From the NCBI RefSeq assembly GCF_039555335.1, contig NC_092635.1, positions 56,580,258 through 56,644,257 on the forward strand: a stretch of 64,000 nt of DNA. Reading direction: 5' to 3'. Source of the DNA: Amphiura filiformis. Its lineage: Eukaryota; Echinodermata; Ophiuroidea; Amphilepidida; Amphiuridae. This document shows positions 1-11,481 of this stretch, one piece after another. Position numbers and translations under genes: made by a program. Position 1 is the first letter of the stretch, and each line of letters opens with the position of its first letter. The notes beneath the pieces are model-generated. The model had not been told where the DNA came from and ran no database searches. It was given only the letters and a program-made list of their open reading frames with translations.

Positions 1-431
1 TAATCGTCAGCAATTTTCAAACATATTTTAAAACAATACTTCGTGAAGTTTAATGTTACTGAAATTAATTTGGATGACTTATCTATATGATGTATCTTCA
101 GATCAAAGTTTGCTCATTTTTAAGAAATTAACCATGTCCATGATGCTAACAATTTGCCAATGTGTCATTTGAGCAACTTTTCAGGCGCTATATACCCTGT
201 TGTGATCGGCGTTGTTTACTTCCGAATTTCCATTGCTTTACACGCCCGCACGGTGTCATGCTTCACTGACTCTGATGCATTTTGAGATGGCGCCAACTTG
301 CCACCATGCTCTATCCTTTCGGTTATCAGTGGCCTGGATTGAGGATAGACTTCTCGATCAAATCAGTTAAAGTTCGCCTTGTTTTGAATGAGCCCAATTC
401 TTATCAAAATTGTCCTTGACCATGCTGATTT

Positions 432-735
432 GGCTATTACAGTTGAAATCCATATACACCCCTATGGCAGATATGGCCTTAACCCCCTGAGCACTACCTG
501 CCGATCTAACATTGCATCTGATTGGTCAATTACATGATATCTTTACTTTAATCACCAATCAGAATGGAGCTTTGCAAATAATTCACCCCAATTTTTTGTG
601 TGGTGAAATTATTCTAACAATGTTGCTGATTGGTCCAATTGATAATGAAAACTTCTTTTTGGCCAATCGGCAGGTAGTTCACATGGCTAAATCTTCCACA
701 TGGGGTGTAGAACTGTAGATTTCAAATGGAATAAC
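432..735. mobile_element. Copy of the GGCTATTCCAG foldback family with nested insert
   Basis: The outer arm GGCTATTACAGTTGAAATCC begins at 432, and the inner partner ATTTCAAATGGAAT ends near 735. A second palindrome, CTGCCGAT...ATCGGCAG (about 498-674), is inserted between them. Confidence 0.55.
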
Positions 736-799
736 ACATAATTTACATAAACATCATTTCATTCATCTGTACACGTATATGTATTCTGTTTTGCTATAG

Positions 800-882
800 A
801 ACTCGTCATGTCTAAACATCCAGACTACATGGGCACAGGGTTTGCCATGCATCATAATAGGAGACTCAAATGGGATCAGAAG
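800..882 (+). CDS. CBLL1: CBLL1/Hakai, upstream exon before the RING
   Basis: An 83-base exon lies between the acceptor TTTTGCTATAG and the donor GTATGTGT. Read with two leading bases completing a codon, it ends in RRLKWDQK. Spliced to the exon at 3130 this gives LKWDQK-LNLIGEK, which lines up with the conserved Hakai block just before the RING (fly RLSWNHKVNLIGEK, human LFWDFQINILGEK). It ends in phase 0, matching the next exon. The exon is too short to stand out as an open frame and was found by looking for the missing block. The initiating exon was not found in positions 1-799 and is probably upstream of the window. Confidence 0.75.
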
Positions 883-1019
883 GTATGTGTACACTAAGGC
901 AGGGATTTTGGGGTAATGTACCTGGGTACCCGGCGCATCTTTCAAGTGGGTAATCAGGTACCAGAAATTGCAAAACAAAAAGTTAGGTTATTTATTTTTT
1001 AGGGTTTGGAGTGTCCCTG

Positions 1020-1400
1020 GGCCTAAAGCTAAATGCTAGGATCATTCATGGTCGACCTACTCACACACACACCCCCACACACCCCCGTGCATTACATATA
1101 CTTCTGAGGACCTGAAAAAAACCGACCAAATGTCCAAATGTGTGTGTGTCCTCGGTGTGTTGTTATGTCAAGTGCTCAAGAGGTCGGTCGATTCCGGTTA
1201 ACACTATGAGGACATTAAGCTATAGAGGGGGTAGTAGGGTATAATACCTCATTTTTCACCGTTTAACAAGGTTTGCGTAGCGAGGACGTGTGTTTAGGTC
1301 CTTTGTAAAAAAAAATGTCCTCGGTGTGTCGGGTGTGTTGTTATGTCAGAGTTCTCGGAAGTATTTGTAATGCAAACGCACACACAAATTATGTGTTCAT
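1020..1400. other. Intronic GT/AC-rich stretch without a gene
   Basis: CACACACACCCCCACACACC near 1062 and two similar blocks, GTCCTCGGTGTGT at about 1148 and 1318, in a loose inverted or duplicated arrangement. No coding signal. Confidence 0.5.
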
Positions 1401-1509
1401 ATCATTTATACTCTATTAATGATTTCAAAATGGATACAAATCTAATTCTTTTGTATTCAACACATACATGTAGGCCGATGACGTTCTAGGTTAAGGGCTG
1501 GGGTATGAA

Positions 1510-2130
1510 CGTTTGGACAGTATTTATTTTGGGACATTAGAGCACATCAGACATATCGAATTGCATTCTGAATACGAAGAATATCATTCTGATATCAAAT
1601 AATTTTGATTTTTGAAATTGCAATTTAATACACATTTTATGGCAAATCATTAAAATTGATATTTTGATATTTAACAGTACTTGAAGTAAACTTTGTAAAT
1701 CTGATGATTTATACTTAAAGTGTATGTAGGTGGGATGAAAAAGCCGACGATCAATTGAAAATTTTGACCTTTCGTATTGAAGATATGGATTTTTTCCCAA
1801 AACACCAAAAAAAAAAAATTAGGTCTTTTGGGAAAAAATCCATATCTTTAATAATGAAAGGTCAAAATTTTCAATTGACCGTCGGCTTTTCCTCCCTGCT
1901 ACATACACTTTAAGAATATATCATTAGATTTATATAATTTACTTGAGGACTGTTATATATCAAAAATTTGAAAAATATCACATTTTTATAATTTGTCATA
2001 AAATTTGTATTATATTGTGATTTTCAAAAAATGAAAATTATTTTATATCAGAAAGACATGCTTCGTATTCAGAATGCAATTCGATAGATCTGAGGTGCTC
2101 TCATGTCCCACAAAAAATACTGTCGAAACG
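1510..2130. mobile_element. Foldback element, 620 bp, nearly full-length inverted repeat
   Basis: The left arm starts CGTTTGGACAGTATT and the right arm ends AATACTGTCGAAACG. The two arms mirror each other over about 280 bases each and meet near 1800-1825 around an A-rich loop. Probable TA target site. Lies in CBLL1 intron 883-3129. Confidence 0.8.
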
Positions 2131-3129
2131 CAATAAACGCTCATTTTAGATCCCTTAATGATTCGGAAAATAACTTATTCTGTGCAATTCTGTGAGATGG
2201 CAGGAGCCATATTTTGTCCACTTTTAGCCATGTAGCTAAAAACCTGCAATGTACTTGTTAAATCTTAAATACATTGATCATACAGAATGTGAGTCAAGGA
2301 AGCCAATAATTGCAGTGATATTTAGGTCTTGCGGTTCTTGTGTGTTATGGCCAAGTTATAAAAAACAAAATTTAAGATGTTTCCCCCCTCCTCCCTTGCA
2401 AGAAAAATTATCCAAATGGGATGGAAATGTCATAAACCTTGGGATTTCCTGTATAGAACCTATACCATTGCTCTTGTGTGTCAGTTTTATTTGTCTCAAT
2501 ATTTATGAGTGTAGGTCATGCTCTCCTCCGACCCACCTTAACCTATTATAAGCCACATCTGTTTTTGATACAGATGTTTAGGACATTCGCACACAATCCT
2601 GCCACAATGTCGTGATAAGACACAGGTGCCTAGGAAGTCGTGTTATGCCGGTCCACAACTAAAGTTATGATCAAAACTGCACTTTTCAGAATGCTTGTTT
2701 TCACTGACAAGCATCACACAATAAACATGCACAGTCTGTAGCAGCCCTCAAATTAAAAAGGGCAGCCAATCCAAGGCAATTTGAAAAGGGCACCAAGGCA
2801 CTTACATCAGGCATGAGAATTATCCTTTTAAATTGAATTCCTTTTTTTCCCCCCAAATTTCCGCGCTTTTATTTCTTTTTAGCCCGTTTTTGAGCATTTT
2901 TGCCATATTTTACGTGCCTTTTCTTTTTTTCCTAGAATTTTTCTTTTTTTTTCATTGAAATTTATTCTCATGCCTGTTATATGCTTTTCAATGGCTTGTA
3001 CAGATGTACATGTAGTACACTGTGATGTAAGGGTTTATAAAATACGAAAGCACCAGTCTGTAGTATAGTGGTCTAAATCAAAGTGAGAAGAATACTCATT
3101 TTTTAAGTGTTTTTTGTATGTATTTTCAG

Positions 3130-3216
3130 TTGAATCTGATTGGTGAGAAAGTGTTTGATCCCATGATTCATTGCTGTGGAAAATGTCGGCTGCCGATACT
3201 TAGTTATGGCCGAATG
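3130..3216 (+). CDS. CBLL1: CBLL1/Hakai, first RING exon
   Basis: An 87-base phase-0 exon lies between TATTTTCAG and GTAAGTAC. It encodes [19 protein letters not shown] followed by [10 protein letters not shown]. This is the start of the Hakai C3HC4 RING, with the first zinc-binding Cys pair in HCCGKC. The block is closer to insect Hakai (NPMIHCC) than to the human sequence. Confidence 0.93.
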
Positions 3217-3225
3217 GTAAGTACA

Positions 3226-3350
3226 GTGTTGCCAGTCTTCAGGAAATTTCCTGATTTCAGGAAATTTTACTCGGATGATCCTGTACAAATGTATAGGCAA
3301 TGTACATTTTTCAGGAAATTGTTGCCATTTCAGGATTTTTTGATATGTGC
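3226..3350 (+). repeat. Dispersed repeat copy 1 in CBLL1 intron
   Basis: CTTCAGGAAATTTCCTGATT onwards matches 4818-4910 closely, ending with TTGCCATTTCAGGATTTTTT in both. Direct orientation; nature unknown. Confidence 0.6.
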
Positions 3351-4050
3351 CTGTAAGTCACGCCTCTGTAAGTAGAAACAATGGCAACTGTTCATTGTTT
3401 AGGTGATTCAGTACACTAGGATGTCATCACAAAGTGACTGCCAGGCCTGCAAAAAAAATGGGGTTTTTTTCCCAGGAAGGAAAGCCAAATTTCTCACAAA
3501 GAAAGGAACATTCCTGACAAATATTTTACATGTTACTTTTCACAGGGAAGTACATCAATTTCCCTCCAAACACCAAAAAAAATTTTTTTGAAGAAACAAC
3601 CTGAGAAACACTATTAAAGTTGGTAGCCTGAGCAATTTAAATATCAATATGAACAAGTAAAGCCACACTTCCCCTGTGGAAGATTTTGGATTTATATCTT
3701 CCACATGGGTATTATGGATTCATTAAAATGGAATTATGGAACAGCCCAATAAATGGTGTTTGGTGCACCTCACATAGCTGCATAATGTGATGTGATCAAG
3801 TGAAATTAGTCGGAAGTTGGAAATATTGATTTAGAGATAATAGCCTAAACTGTTTAACTGCTCACATCTTTTGAACTGATTGTCCAAATTCAATGGTTTT
3901 TTTGCAAATGCTATTTACAATCCTATGAGAAACTGAAAATTGAATATGTCCGACGTCGGACTGATTTTGCTTGATCACGCCACATATACATAATGTAGAT
4001 GTTGGTACTACCGCCAACATTACAATGAAGGTTTTGTCTAAAACGTTTCA

Positions 4051-4232
4051 GGCTATTGCAGGTGAAATCCATACTGCCCCTAGGGAAGACATGACCTTAA
4101 TCTTTCACACAAGGAGTGTGAATTTCAAATGGGGTTACCTGAATGGGTAGCTCCATTTGAAATCTACACCCCCTGTGTGGGAGACTAAGGTCATGTCTTC
4201 CAGGGGGTGTATGGATTTCAACAGGAATAGCC
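4051..4232. mobile_element. GGCTATTCCAG foldback family, intact small copy
   Basis: Inverted arms GGCTATTGCAGGTGAAATCC (left) and GGATTTCAACAGGAATAGCC (right), with internal mirrored blocks GGAAGACATGACCTTAATC and GACTAAGGTCATGTCTTCC. In CBLL1 intron 3217-4267, ending 36 bases before the acceptor. Confidence 0.8.
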
Positions 4233-4267
4233 CATTGTTGAAACACCTGTTTACTTCTATTTTTCAG

Positions 4268-4329
4268 ATCCCCTGCAAGCATGTGTTCTGCTTTGATTGT
4301 GCCAAATCAACAGACAAAGTCTGCCTCAG
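4268..4329 (+). CDS. CBLL1: CBLL1/Hakai, second RING exon
   Basis: A 62-base exon lies between TTTTCAG and GTAAGAG and encodes IPCKHVFCFDCAKSTDKVCL plus two bases of an Arg codon. CKHVFCFDC supplies the central Cys-His-Cys-Cys ligands of the RING. The split codon is completed by the first base of the exon at 5815, giving [14 protein letters not shown]. Confidence 0.93.
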
Positions 4330-4416
4330 GTAAGAGCAATTTGAACTCTGAACTTAATTCATGTCCATTTTCCATATCTGGACAGACTGGTTATTTATAT
4401 TACAGGTTCTCCAACA

Positions 4417-4731
4417 AAGGGAGCACGTTGGCCGAGCAGAACAGGCTCCCGACTCCTAATCGGAAGGTTGCTAGTTTCGAGCCCGGTGACGCCATCGTGT
4501 TGTACCCTTGATTAAGGCAATTTATTTCGATTACTCCTCTCTACCCAAGTGTATAAATAGGTACCGGCATTCTTAAATGCTGGTAAGGTAACAGACTTGC
4601 TGAGGAGGACGGTGTGGCGATCCCCCCACAGCAACTTTTCATGGTGGAGTTTAGCCTAATTGTTAACGAAAGACAGATGGGCACTCTGTTTTGTAAAAAA
4701 TGCAGGTTTGACTCCTTTACTTTTACTTTTG
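4417..4731 (+). mobile_element. tRNA-derived SINE in CBLL1 intron
   Basis: The head GCACGTTGGCCGAGCAG resembles a polymerase III A box and GGTTGCTAGTTTCGAGCCC a B box. A SINE body with GTATAAATAGGTACCGGC follows. The element is flanked by the direct repeat CTCCAACA (4409-4416 and 4732-4739), consistent with target-primed insertion. Confidence 0.75.
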
Positions 4732-4801
4732 CTCCAACATTGTATATGACTTCTACACCATCAAAATAATAAAAAGTGAGGTTAACATTGCGGCGGGCCA
4801 G

Positions 4802-4922
4802 CCCAGTCTTCAGCCTGTCTTCAGGAAATTTCCTGATTTCAGGAAATTTTACTTGGATGACCCTGTACAAATGTATGGGCAAAGTAAATTTGTTGCCATT
4901 TCAGGATTTTTTGACAACACTG
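4802..4922 (+). repeat. Dispersed repeat copy 2 in CBLL1 intron
   Basis: Direct-orientation partner of 3226-3350, sharing TTCAGGAAATTTTACT, GTACAAATGTAT and GCCATTTCAGG. It follows the SINE 4417-4731. Confidence 0.6.
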
Positions 4923-5216
4923 ACTGGCATCTCTTTCCCTAATGTGTTTGAATTTAAATGTGATACATTTTATATGGTGACAACCTTCACAAACATCATA
5001 TGTGGTATCATTCATTCATTTGAAAATGAATGAAGATGCCATGAGTTGTTCCTGGTACTTCTCATGAGCTTTCATGTGATTTTCTGCATTGGTGATTGTT
5101 TTTGGTGCTACACTTCTCTACAGTTTTATTTTGTGCTTACTGATTCAATTGCGACTTGCTCAGCAAATGAGGCGCTTGTGTTTGAATTAGGCAATCAGGA
5201 CCCCCACTTCCATAAT

Positions 5217-5389
5217 GGGCTATTCCAGTTGAAATCCATACACCCCCTATGGAAGACATGTTCGTAATCTCCCACACATGGGTATAGATTTCAAGTGGAA
5301 ATTTGAAATGTACACACTAAGTGTGGAAGACTAAAGATTAAGGTAATGTCTTCCATAGGGGGGTGTATGGATTTCAACTGGAATAGCCC
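5217..5389. mobile_element. GGCTATTCCAG foldback family copy
   Basis: Arms GGGCTATTCCAGTTGAAATC (left) and GATTTCAACTGGAATAGCCC (right), perfect for at least 20 bases; about 173 bp in all. The best-kept copy here. Confidence 0.82.
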
Positions 5390-5814
5390 TTTGACACAGA
5401 ACAGTGTATGCATTTGTAGATCTACAAGCAGGGCTGGAAAAAATGAATATTTACCTGGAAGATGATCAAAATTTCCCTTCAAAAAGACAAATTCCCTCCA
5501 AATGTATTTCTTTGTTGAAGGACCTTAATTTCCCTCCAAACTTCCATATTTTCCCGGGAAGGAGTTTCCCACTTTCCACATATTTTCCAGGCATGTCCAC
5601 AAGAAAATTGCTGAACTGTGTCTGTGATAAATGATGCAGTGCTCTGTGAATAGGGGCATTAGATTATAAAACTTGTTACGAAATGTTGACAATTTTGCAC
5701 AAAAGAAGTTGACATGATAGCACTGTATTCCAAATGAAAGTTGAAAACAGCCCTAACTAAACCATCCAGTGATAAATAAAGTATTAAAATTAATGTCCTT
5801 TTGTTATCTCACAG

Positions 5815-6967
5815 GTGCGGAGATGCTGTGCAGCGAATTGAGCAGTCTCCACTCGGTAAGATCTTTATTTGTACCTTTGGCAGTGCCAAGCACAGTACTT
5901 CAGGCTGCCGTAGAACTTACCTCTCAGGGCGTGACTTACAGGCGCATATCAATCACAGACATAACAGGCTGCAGCCACAGCAGCAGCCACAGCAGCAGCA
6001 ACAGCAGCCACAGCAGCAGCAACAGCAGCAGCAGCGAGAACAGCCACAACAACAACAGCAGCAGCAGTCCACTCCAATGACCACAGCATCTGCCCAAGAT
6101 CAGTCAATGCGAAGTCAGAGCAGAATGCCTGATACACCGGTGTCAGATCACAGGCCACCTGGGTACGAAACATTTTCACAACCACCTCCACCACCAAACC
6201 AAGGGGTGATGCACAATCCGTATGAAGAAGAACCCGATGCCATGCCAGACTCTCCTACCACCCAAGAGGAATATGGTATGGGCCGAATACAAGTCCGCAA
6301 ATCTAATTTGATTACTGTGCCATTACAAGACAATAGAGCGCCGCAGCATCCCCCTCCTCCTCAACATGCCCCACAACATCCTCCGCCAAGTCACCATGCT
6401 CCTCCCCCTCAACAACACCCTCCTCAACACCCTCCATCTGTGTCTGTCTACCAAAGCAATATGCCTGGTCAGCTTCCCCAACAGCACCCAGCAGTACCTC
6501 CACCTCCGCCGCAACATGGCTATCCACAGCACGGTCCCGTATCGTATGCCCCGCCAATGGTGACACATTCGGTGCCGCAGTCGGTGCCACGTCAACAACC
6601 TCAGCCACAGAACCCGCACTATAGTATGGCACCACCCCCACCAGTGCCCCCTGTGTCCCACATGGGACAGCCACCTCCAAGATATGACTCTGGTCCACCT
6701 CATCCACCTTTCAGTGGTCAAGTAGGACCTATGGCAAATCAAAGCCCACCCTTTCAGAGTGCAGTGTTACCTACGCCACCCCAATGGAACCCTGGACTTG
6801 GACCACCCCCTCCCCGTATTATCATGACTCAAGCACCGTCAATGCCAGCACCTGTACCAGCCCCAGGGATGCCACATCCTCAGTCAGGACCACCGCCACC
6901 CCGTCCGGATATGGGACCACCTCCACCAAGAACTGATGGCCGATACAGGACTCCATATTTTTCTTAA
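5815..6967 (+). CDS. CBLL1: CBLL1/Hakai, last exon: end of RING, HYB domain, Gln/Pro-rich tail
   Basis: Hakai is a RING E3 ubiquitin ligase. It is known for binding tyrosine-phosphorylated targets such as E-cadherin and as a stable member of the nuclear m6A writer-associated complex (WTAP, VIRMA, ZC3H13). This exon starts after TTATCTCACAG and ends at TAA 6965-6967. Order: [10 protein letters not shown] finishes the [23 protein letters not shown] is the diagnostic HYB zinc-binding block; then a poly-Gln run (about 5970-6070, mixed CAG/CAA); a conserved [12 protein letters not shown]; long His/Pro and Pro-rich repeats; and a C-terminus RYRTPYFS resembling human RYRPYYQ. The 7-residue insert GSAKHST in the HYB resembles the insect form. 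With the three exons upstream all domains are present; only the N-terminus is missing. The gene is likely functional and its frames match at every junction. Introns carry a SINE and foldback elements. Confidence 0.96.
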
Positions 6968-7152
6968 TGAATGTATGTTTTGCAGATATTGTTACGTTCA
7001 CAAGATAAGAAGGCTGATCCCTATTTACTGTAAGGTATTGAAACTAACAAATTTATTTCCTATAGGATTCCTTCCGAAGCAAATGTGTTTAAGCCTATCA
7101 TTGAGTTTAATTTGTAGTTTTCAAAGTTGTAAGTGTAAAAAAAACTCTTCTG

Positions 7153-7173
7153 AATAAATATTATTGAAATAAA
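7153..7173 (+). terminator. Candidate CBLL1 polyadenylation signals
   Basis: Two AATAAA hexamers lie at 7153-7158 and 7168-7173, about 190-205 bases after the CBLL1 stop codon. Spacing and strand fit a short 3' UTR. No cleavage site can be proved from sequence alone. Confidence 0.55.
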
Positions 7174-7179
7174 GGCTCT

Positions 7180-7737
7180 GATCTATTATGACATGGAAGA
7201 CATTGATGATATCAGTAACCTCCGCACCTCATCTAATGAGGAATTTAATTGGGACTTGCATAACGTGTGTTATTCGGAGGTTATGAATATATGCCAGAAT
7301 GCCTTTCACATACATCATATAAGGCATGCAGGTTTAAGAAACAACCCTTTTTTGATGTAAAATTGGATCGATTTAGCCCATATTTATTTTTATGTAGTTT
7401 TAAAATATTGGATGAGACGTAGTCGAGTCCAATATTTTAAAACTCATAGCGATACCAATAAATATTGGGTGTAAAGCATCCAATTTTATCATAATTATGT
7501 TTTGGATCCAATATTTTCACACACTTGGACTCATCAAAACATAATAATGCCTATAATGTTGGGCCTAAATAATTAGGAAAACATGATCGCTTCACAGTTT
7601 TTGTGCTAGAGCACAATCTGCAGAAATAAGAGATAGATGGGGCATAATTTCTTTTCTTTTTGCTCAAGTTTAACTTCCAACACAGAATCAGTTAATTGTA
7701 CATGTAATAAAATCTGTACTGTCTGTTGCTTACACTA
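7180..7737. other. Intergenic, nothing clear
   Basis: AT-rich sequence after CBLL1. A loose mirrored pair GTAGTTTTAAAATATTGGAT / ATCCAATATTTTCACAC at about 7395-7520 suggests an old repeat. No gene found. Confidence 0.5.
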
Positions 7738-8390
7738 CCAGATTCCCACTGCTGACCCTAGAGGTACACTGCTGCCCAACTACTATACTTTGTAGCTACT
7801 CTAAGAGTACCAGTGCAGTACCCAGTGCTGTACGGTGCGACCATTTTAGGCGCATTGGCGACTAGATTTTTTCTGATGCGACTAAACCTTCAATCCATGG
7901 CGCCAATGGCGACCAACTGTTGAAGCTTTTAATCGCCAGCAAATGCAAAACATGTACATATGGATGATAATATCGGATAGGTCAAAAGTTTTGATTGTTT
8001 TAAGCACTCAAGATGGCGCCAAAATAAAAAAAACTTTGAATTTTATGGAGCTTTTGGGAAACAAGAAGGATGACGATGAAACAATTAAATCAGGGAATCC
8101 AACAGCAGTTGATACTTTTAATGAACCTAGTACAACCCGGAACTGGAAATTGAAGTAAGCCTAAAAAAACTTAAAATTGTTTTTTTTACTTGGGAGCAAA
8201 ATTTGGGCGCCTAAATTGATAAAGTTAGGAGCCATTGGCTCCTCGATCAGTTTTTGCACCGTACAACACTGGCAGTACCAATCCAGTACCAGTGTGTGTG
8301 TGCTATACTGTATACATGTGATTCTGATGTGTGTACCAATAAAGTAGCAGGGCAGCAATGTACCTCTGGGGGTGGCAGCAATAGGAATAT
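7738..8390. mobile_element. Nested pair of foldback elements
   Basis: The outer arms share AGAGGTACACTGCTGCCC (left) and GGGCAGCAATGTACCTCT (right). An inner element at about 7832-8264 has arms GTACGGTGCGAC and TTTGCACCGTAC. Its interior has mirrored blocks based on GGAGCCATTGGCTCC and GGCGCCAATGGCGACC. One element has inserted in another. Confidence 0.6.
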
Positions 8391-8427
8391 GGACGTGTAT
8401 GTTCCATCAAGGTGTGGGGTTGAAAAT

Positions 8428-8578
8428 GGGCAATGCCAGTTGAAATTCATACACCCCCTATGGAAGACATGACCCTAATCTTCCACACAGACTCGAAGAG
8501 TGTGCATTTCAAATGGAATTAGCTGCATCGGTGACTCAATTTGAAATCTGCGCCCTGTGAGGGAGATTAAGTTCATTA
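8428..8578. mobile_element. GGCTATTCCAG foldback family, partial copy
   Basis: GGGCAATGCCAGTTGAAATT, then TATGGAAGACATGACCCTAA and ATTTCAAATGGAATTAGC. The right terminal arm is missing. Confidence 0.5.
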
Positions 8579-9044
8579 TGTATTTTAACTTGACTAGTCC
8601 AATTGGTGTTGGGAAAGGAAGATTTAAATTTTCCTTTAAAAATTAGAATGATACAATAGAAGGCCTATATATATTAGGTAGCAAAATAGATTTCAATTTT
8701 GTCATCCTTCAAGGTCCTTGACCCGATCAACAGCCTCATCTCCCCTTTTTCTTCATCAAAACAGAGATTTTGGTATCAGAAGAAAACTCATATTTTTCTC
8801 ATTTCCCAACTCTTTAAATGTGCATTTAAGCATGTATTAAATAAACATGATCTGGATATATCCTAATTTTCAGAAAAGGCCTCATGATGCACCTTAAAGT
8901 GGAAAACTTGCATTGTCAGTGTGCAAAGTAACACATTGATTGGTCCTGCTGTAAAGATACTGCCCTTTCCACTCTAAATCGTACTTAAAATGAAATGGTA
9001 ATTGATATATTGATTAAGGAGCATATAAGTGTCCATATGTAGTA

Positions 9045-9398
9045 GGGCTGTTGTCGACAAGGCTGTTCAGTGTTGTCGACAATATTGTTGACAAAGCCAT
9101 TTTCCCGACTGTCCAAAAGCATGGAATAATTGTCATAAAATAACTGCATCAGTCTTCTATTTCATTCTTAAGTGGTGCAGATTATCTTTCCATTACAATC
9201 CTAATATTCTGATGATGCATATACATAACATGTATGTGGTATATGGTAATATTTTCTGTGTAAATAAATGATGCACAATTTGGTCTCTGAACTTAATATT
9301 TTGACTTCACTGATGTATTGCTTTGTCAACAATTTGTCAACGCCGGATCTTGAGATTTGATGATTGTAGACAATGAAAATTCTGCTCGACAACAGCCC
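9045..9398. mobile_element. Foldback element with GGGCTGTTGTCGA termini
   Basis: Left end GGGCTGTTGTCGACAA, right end CTCGACAACAGCCC. ATATGTAG is found just outside both ends (9036-9043 and about 9401-9408), suggesting an 8-bp duplication. A related fragment is at 17415-17515 in TEX264 intron 1. Confidence 0.6.
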
Positions 9399-9603
9399 AA
9401 ATATGTAGCACTGAGGACATGTTATCAGCACATGGTATTATACACAGAGCACAAAGTGTACATCACATTTTAATTCATGTATGGCAAATAATTTGAAGGC
9501 ACATACAAATATGGACGAGGCCACAGTTGATTTGTGAGAAGTAAGAAATGTGTTGTGTTCATCCTGATGAACGTTTTCAGCTTCACTTGCACTTGGTATT
9601 ATA

Positions 9604-9995
9604 ATGCTTCCGTCAATTGCAAGCCCGGCTACCAGGGACCCGGGCACAGCGGGGACATAGCGGGGGAGATTACCAAAGGCAATTGTAATAATTCCCGCTA
9701 TGCCCCGGGTATTGTCCCGGGTACCGGGGCACAAATTGTGGGTGAAACCCCCGGTACTGTCCCCGTCAATGCCAGCCGGGTTTTAAAGTGCTGTATTAAT
9801 TTTCAATGTTTTTTATCAGCAAATCCAAAATTTAAGTATTTTCATGGCCCCGCTACCGGGACGACTGATTGTACATTCCGGGTACAGTCCCGGGTACCGG
9901 GGACGTACTTTCTGGTAATTTCAGGGTGACAGTCCCGGTATTGTGTCTACAGTGCCCGGGTCCCTGGTAGCCGGGCTTGCAATTGACGGAAGCAT
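9604..9995. mobile_element. GC-rich foldback element, about 45-bp near-perfect termini
   Basis: The left end ATGCTTCCGTCAATTGCAAG continues into CCCGGCTACCAGGGACCCGG, and the right end is its reverse complement. The interior is full of CCCGGGTACCGGGG-like palindromes, sharply richer in GC than the flanks. No clear target-site duplication. Confidence 0.75.
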
Positions 9996-10194
9996 AATGA
10001 TGTTGCTTCAAAACTAGGCATAATTATAAGTGCTTTGTTCCATGCTCTGTCCTGCCATGCTTGGTTTAAAGCCTTAATGTACGATTTCTGTCAAATTTTA
10101 ATTTTGTTATTCTTTATTCAAAATGTTGAAATAATATTAGTTATAACTGCCGGAAGGGTTGCTGTCCATTTTAAGTTGAAATAACAAGGGAAAG

Positions 10195-11290
10195 TGAAAG
10201 AAACCCCACTAGTTATTTTGGCCATTTAACATGCAATTCTATGGGAGGACATATTATCATAATTTTTTTAATTATGATAATATGTCGAACTTTGCTCTGT
10301 TGACCTACAAAGACAACAAATTTGGCCGATTCCATTTAGGTGCAAAGTTGGGACATGGGTAAACATTACAAATATGCAAAAAATCAGGTTTGAAAAAAAT
10401 TAACCAATTTTATATTATAAGATCATACATTAAGGCTTTAAAGAAGACCCCCATCATTAGTATAATGCTGTATTGATGGAATTGCTCACGCACAGTGACC
10501 GTATGTACCCGAGTAAACATGGGGAGCTAGCAAAACTGGTTATCGGATCGGATGTGGAAAATCTACTGTGCACAAATGAGGATTTATAAGGTAGATTATG
10601 CAAAATATGCATGATGGGTAAGTGGACTACGGGGAATTGTAAAGTAATACAAACAAGACGCAGTTGAGTTCTCAGTTGTTTTTAATAATGAGAATACCAG
10701 GTATTGGGCTATTTCAGTAGAAAGCTGTAGGCGTAGATCCACTGAAAGAAACCCCACTAGTTATTTTGGCCATTTAACATGCAATTCTATGGGAGGACAT
10801 ATTATCATAATTTTTAAATTATGATAATATGTCTAACTTTGCTCTGTTGACCTACAAATACAACAAATTTGGCCGATTCCATTTAGGTGCAAAGTTGGGA
10901 CATGGGTAAACATTACAAATATGCAAAAAAATCAGGTTTGAAAAAAATTAACCAATTTTATATTATAAGATCATACATTAAGGCTTTAAAGAAGACCCCC
11001 ATCATTAGTATAATGCTGTATTGATGGAATTGCTCACGACAGTGACCGTATGTACCGAGTAAACATGGGGAGCTAGCAAAACTGGTTATCGGATCGGATG
11101 TGGAAAATCTACTGTGCACAAATGAGGATTTATAAGGTAGATTATGCAAAATATGCATGATGGGTAAGTGGACTACGGGGAATTGTAAAGTAATACAAAC
11201 AAGACGCAGTTGAGTTCTCAGTTGTTTTTAATAATGAGAATACCAGGTATTGGGCTATTTCAGTAGAAAGCTGTAGGCGTAGATCCACTA
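10195..11290 (+). repeat. Recent tandem duplication, 2 x 548 bp
   Basis: 10195-10742 and 10743-11290 are nearly identical, differing by a handful of substitutions and 1-base indels. TGAAAG occurs at the start of each unit and again at 11291, so the junctions share 6 bases. Each unit has a hairpin ACATATTATCATAAT / ATTATGATAATATGT. Confidence 0.9.
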
Positions 11291-11481
11291 TGAAAGACAT
11301 GCCTTAATCGCCCACACAGTGGGTGTAGATTTGGAACATAAGAAAATGCAGTGATTTATAGTGCACTGCACACGTGTACAACACCTAGATGTTGATCCAC
11401 AAGCCTCTGCACACTTTCCACACTCTTTGTATGGAAGATAAGGTCATGTCTTTCATAGGGATTTCAACTGGAATAGCCCCT
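11291..11481. mobile_element. Right part of a GGCTATTCCAG foldback copy split by the tandem duplication
   Basis: Ends ATTTCAACTGGAATAGCCCC; its left arm GGGCTATTTCAGTAGAAAGC is at the end of each 548-bp unit. The duplication therefore includes part of the element. Confidence 0.55.

Noticed and set aside
4417-4505. A genuine tRNA gene
   Set aside because: Only A- and B-box-like parts fit; acceptor stem does not pair and a SINE body and target duplication follow.
5949-6742. Several minus-strand ORFs of 60-139 residues across the Hakai tail
   Set aside because: They are antisense shadows of the Gln/Pro-rich coding sequence and have Trp/Arg/His or Val/Ala-rich junk composition.
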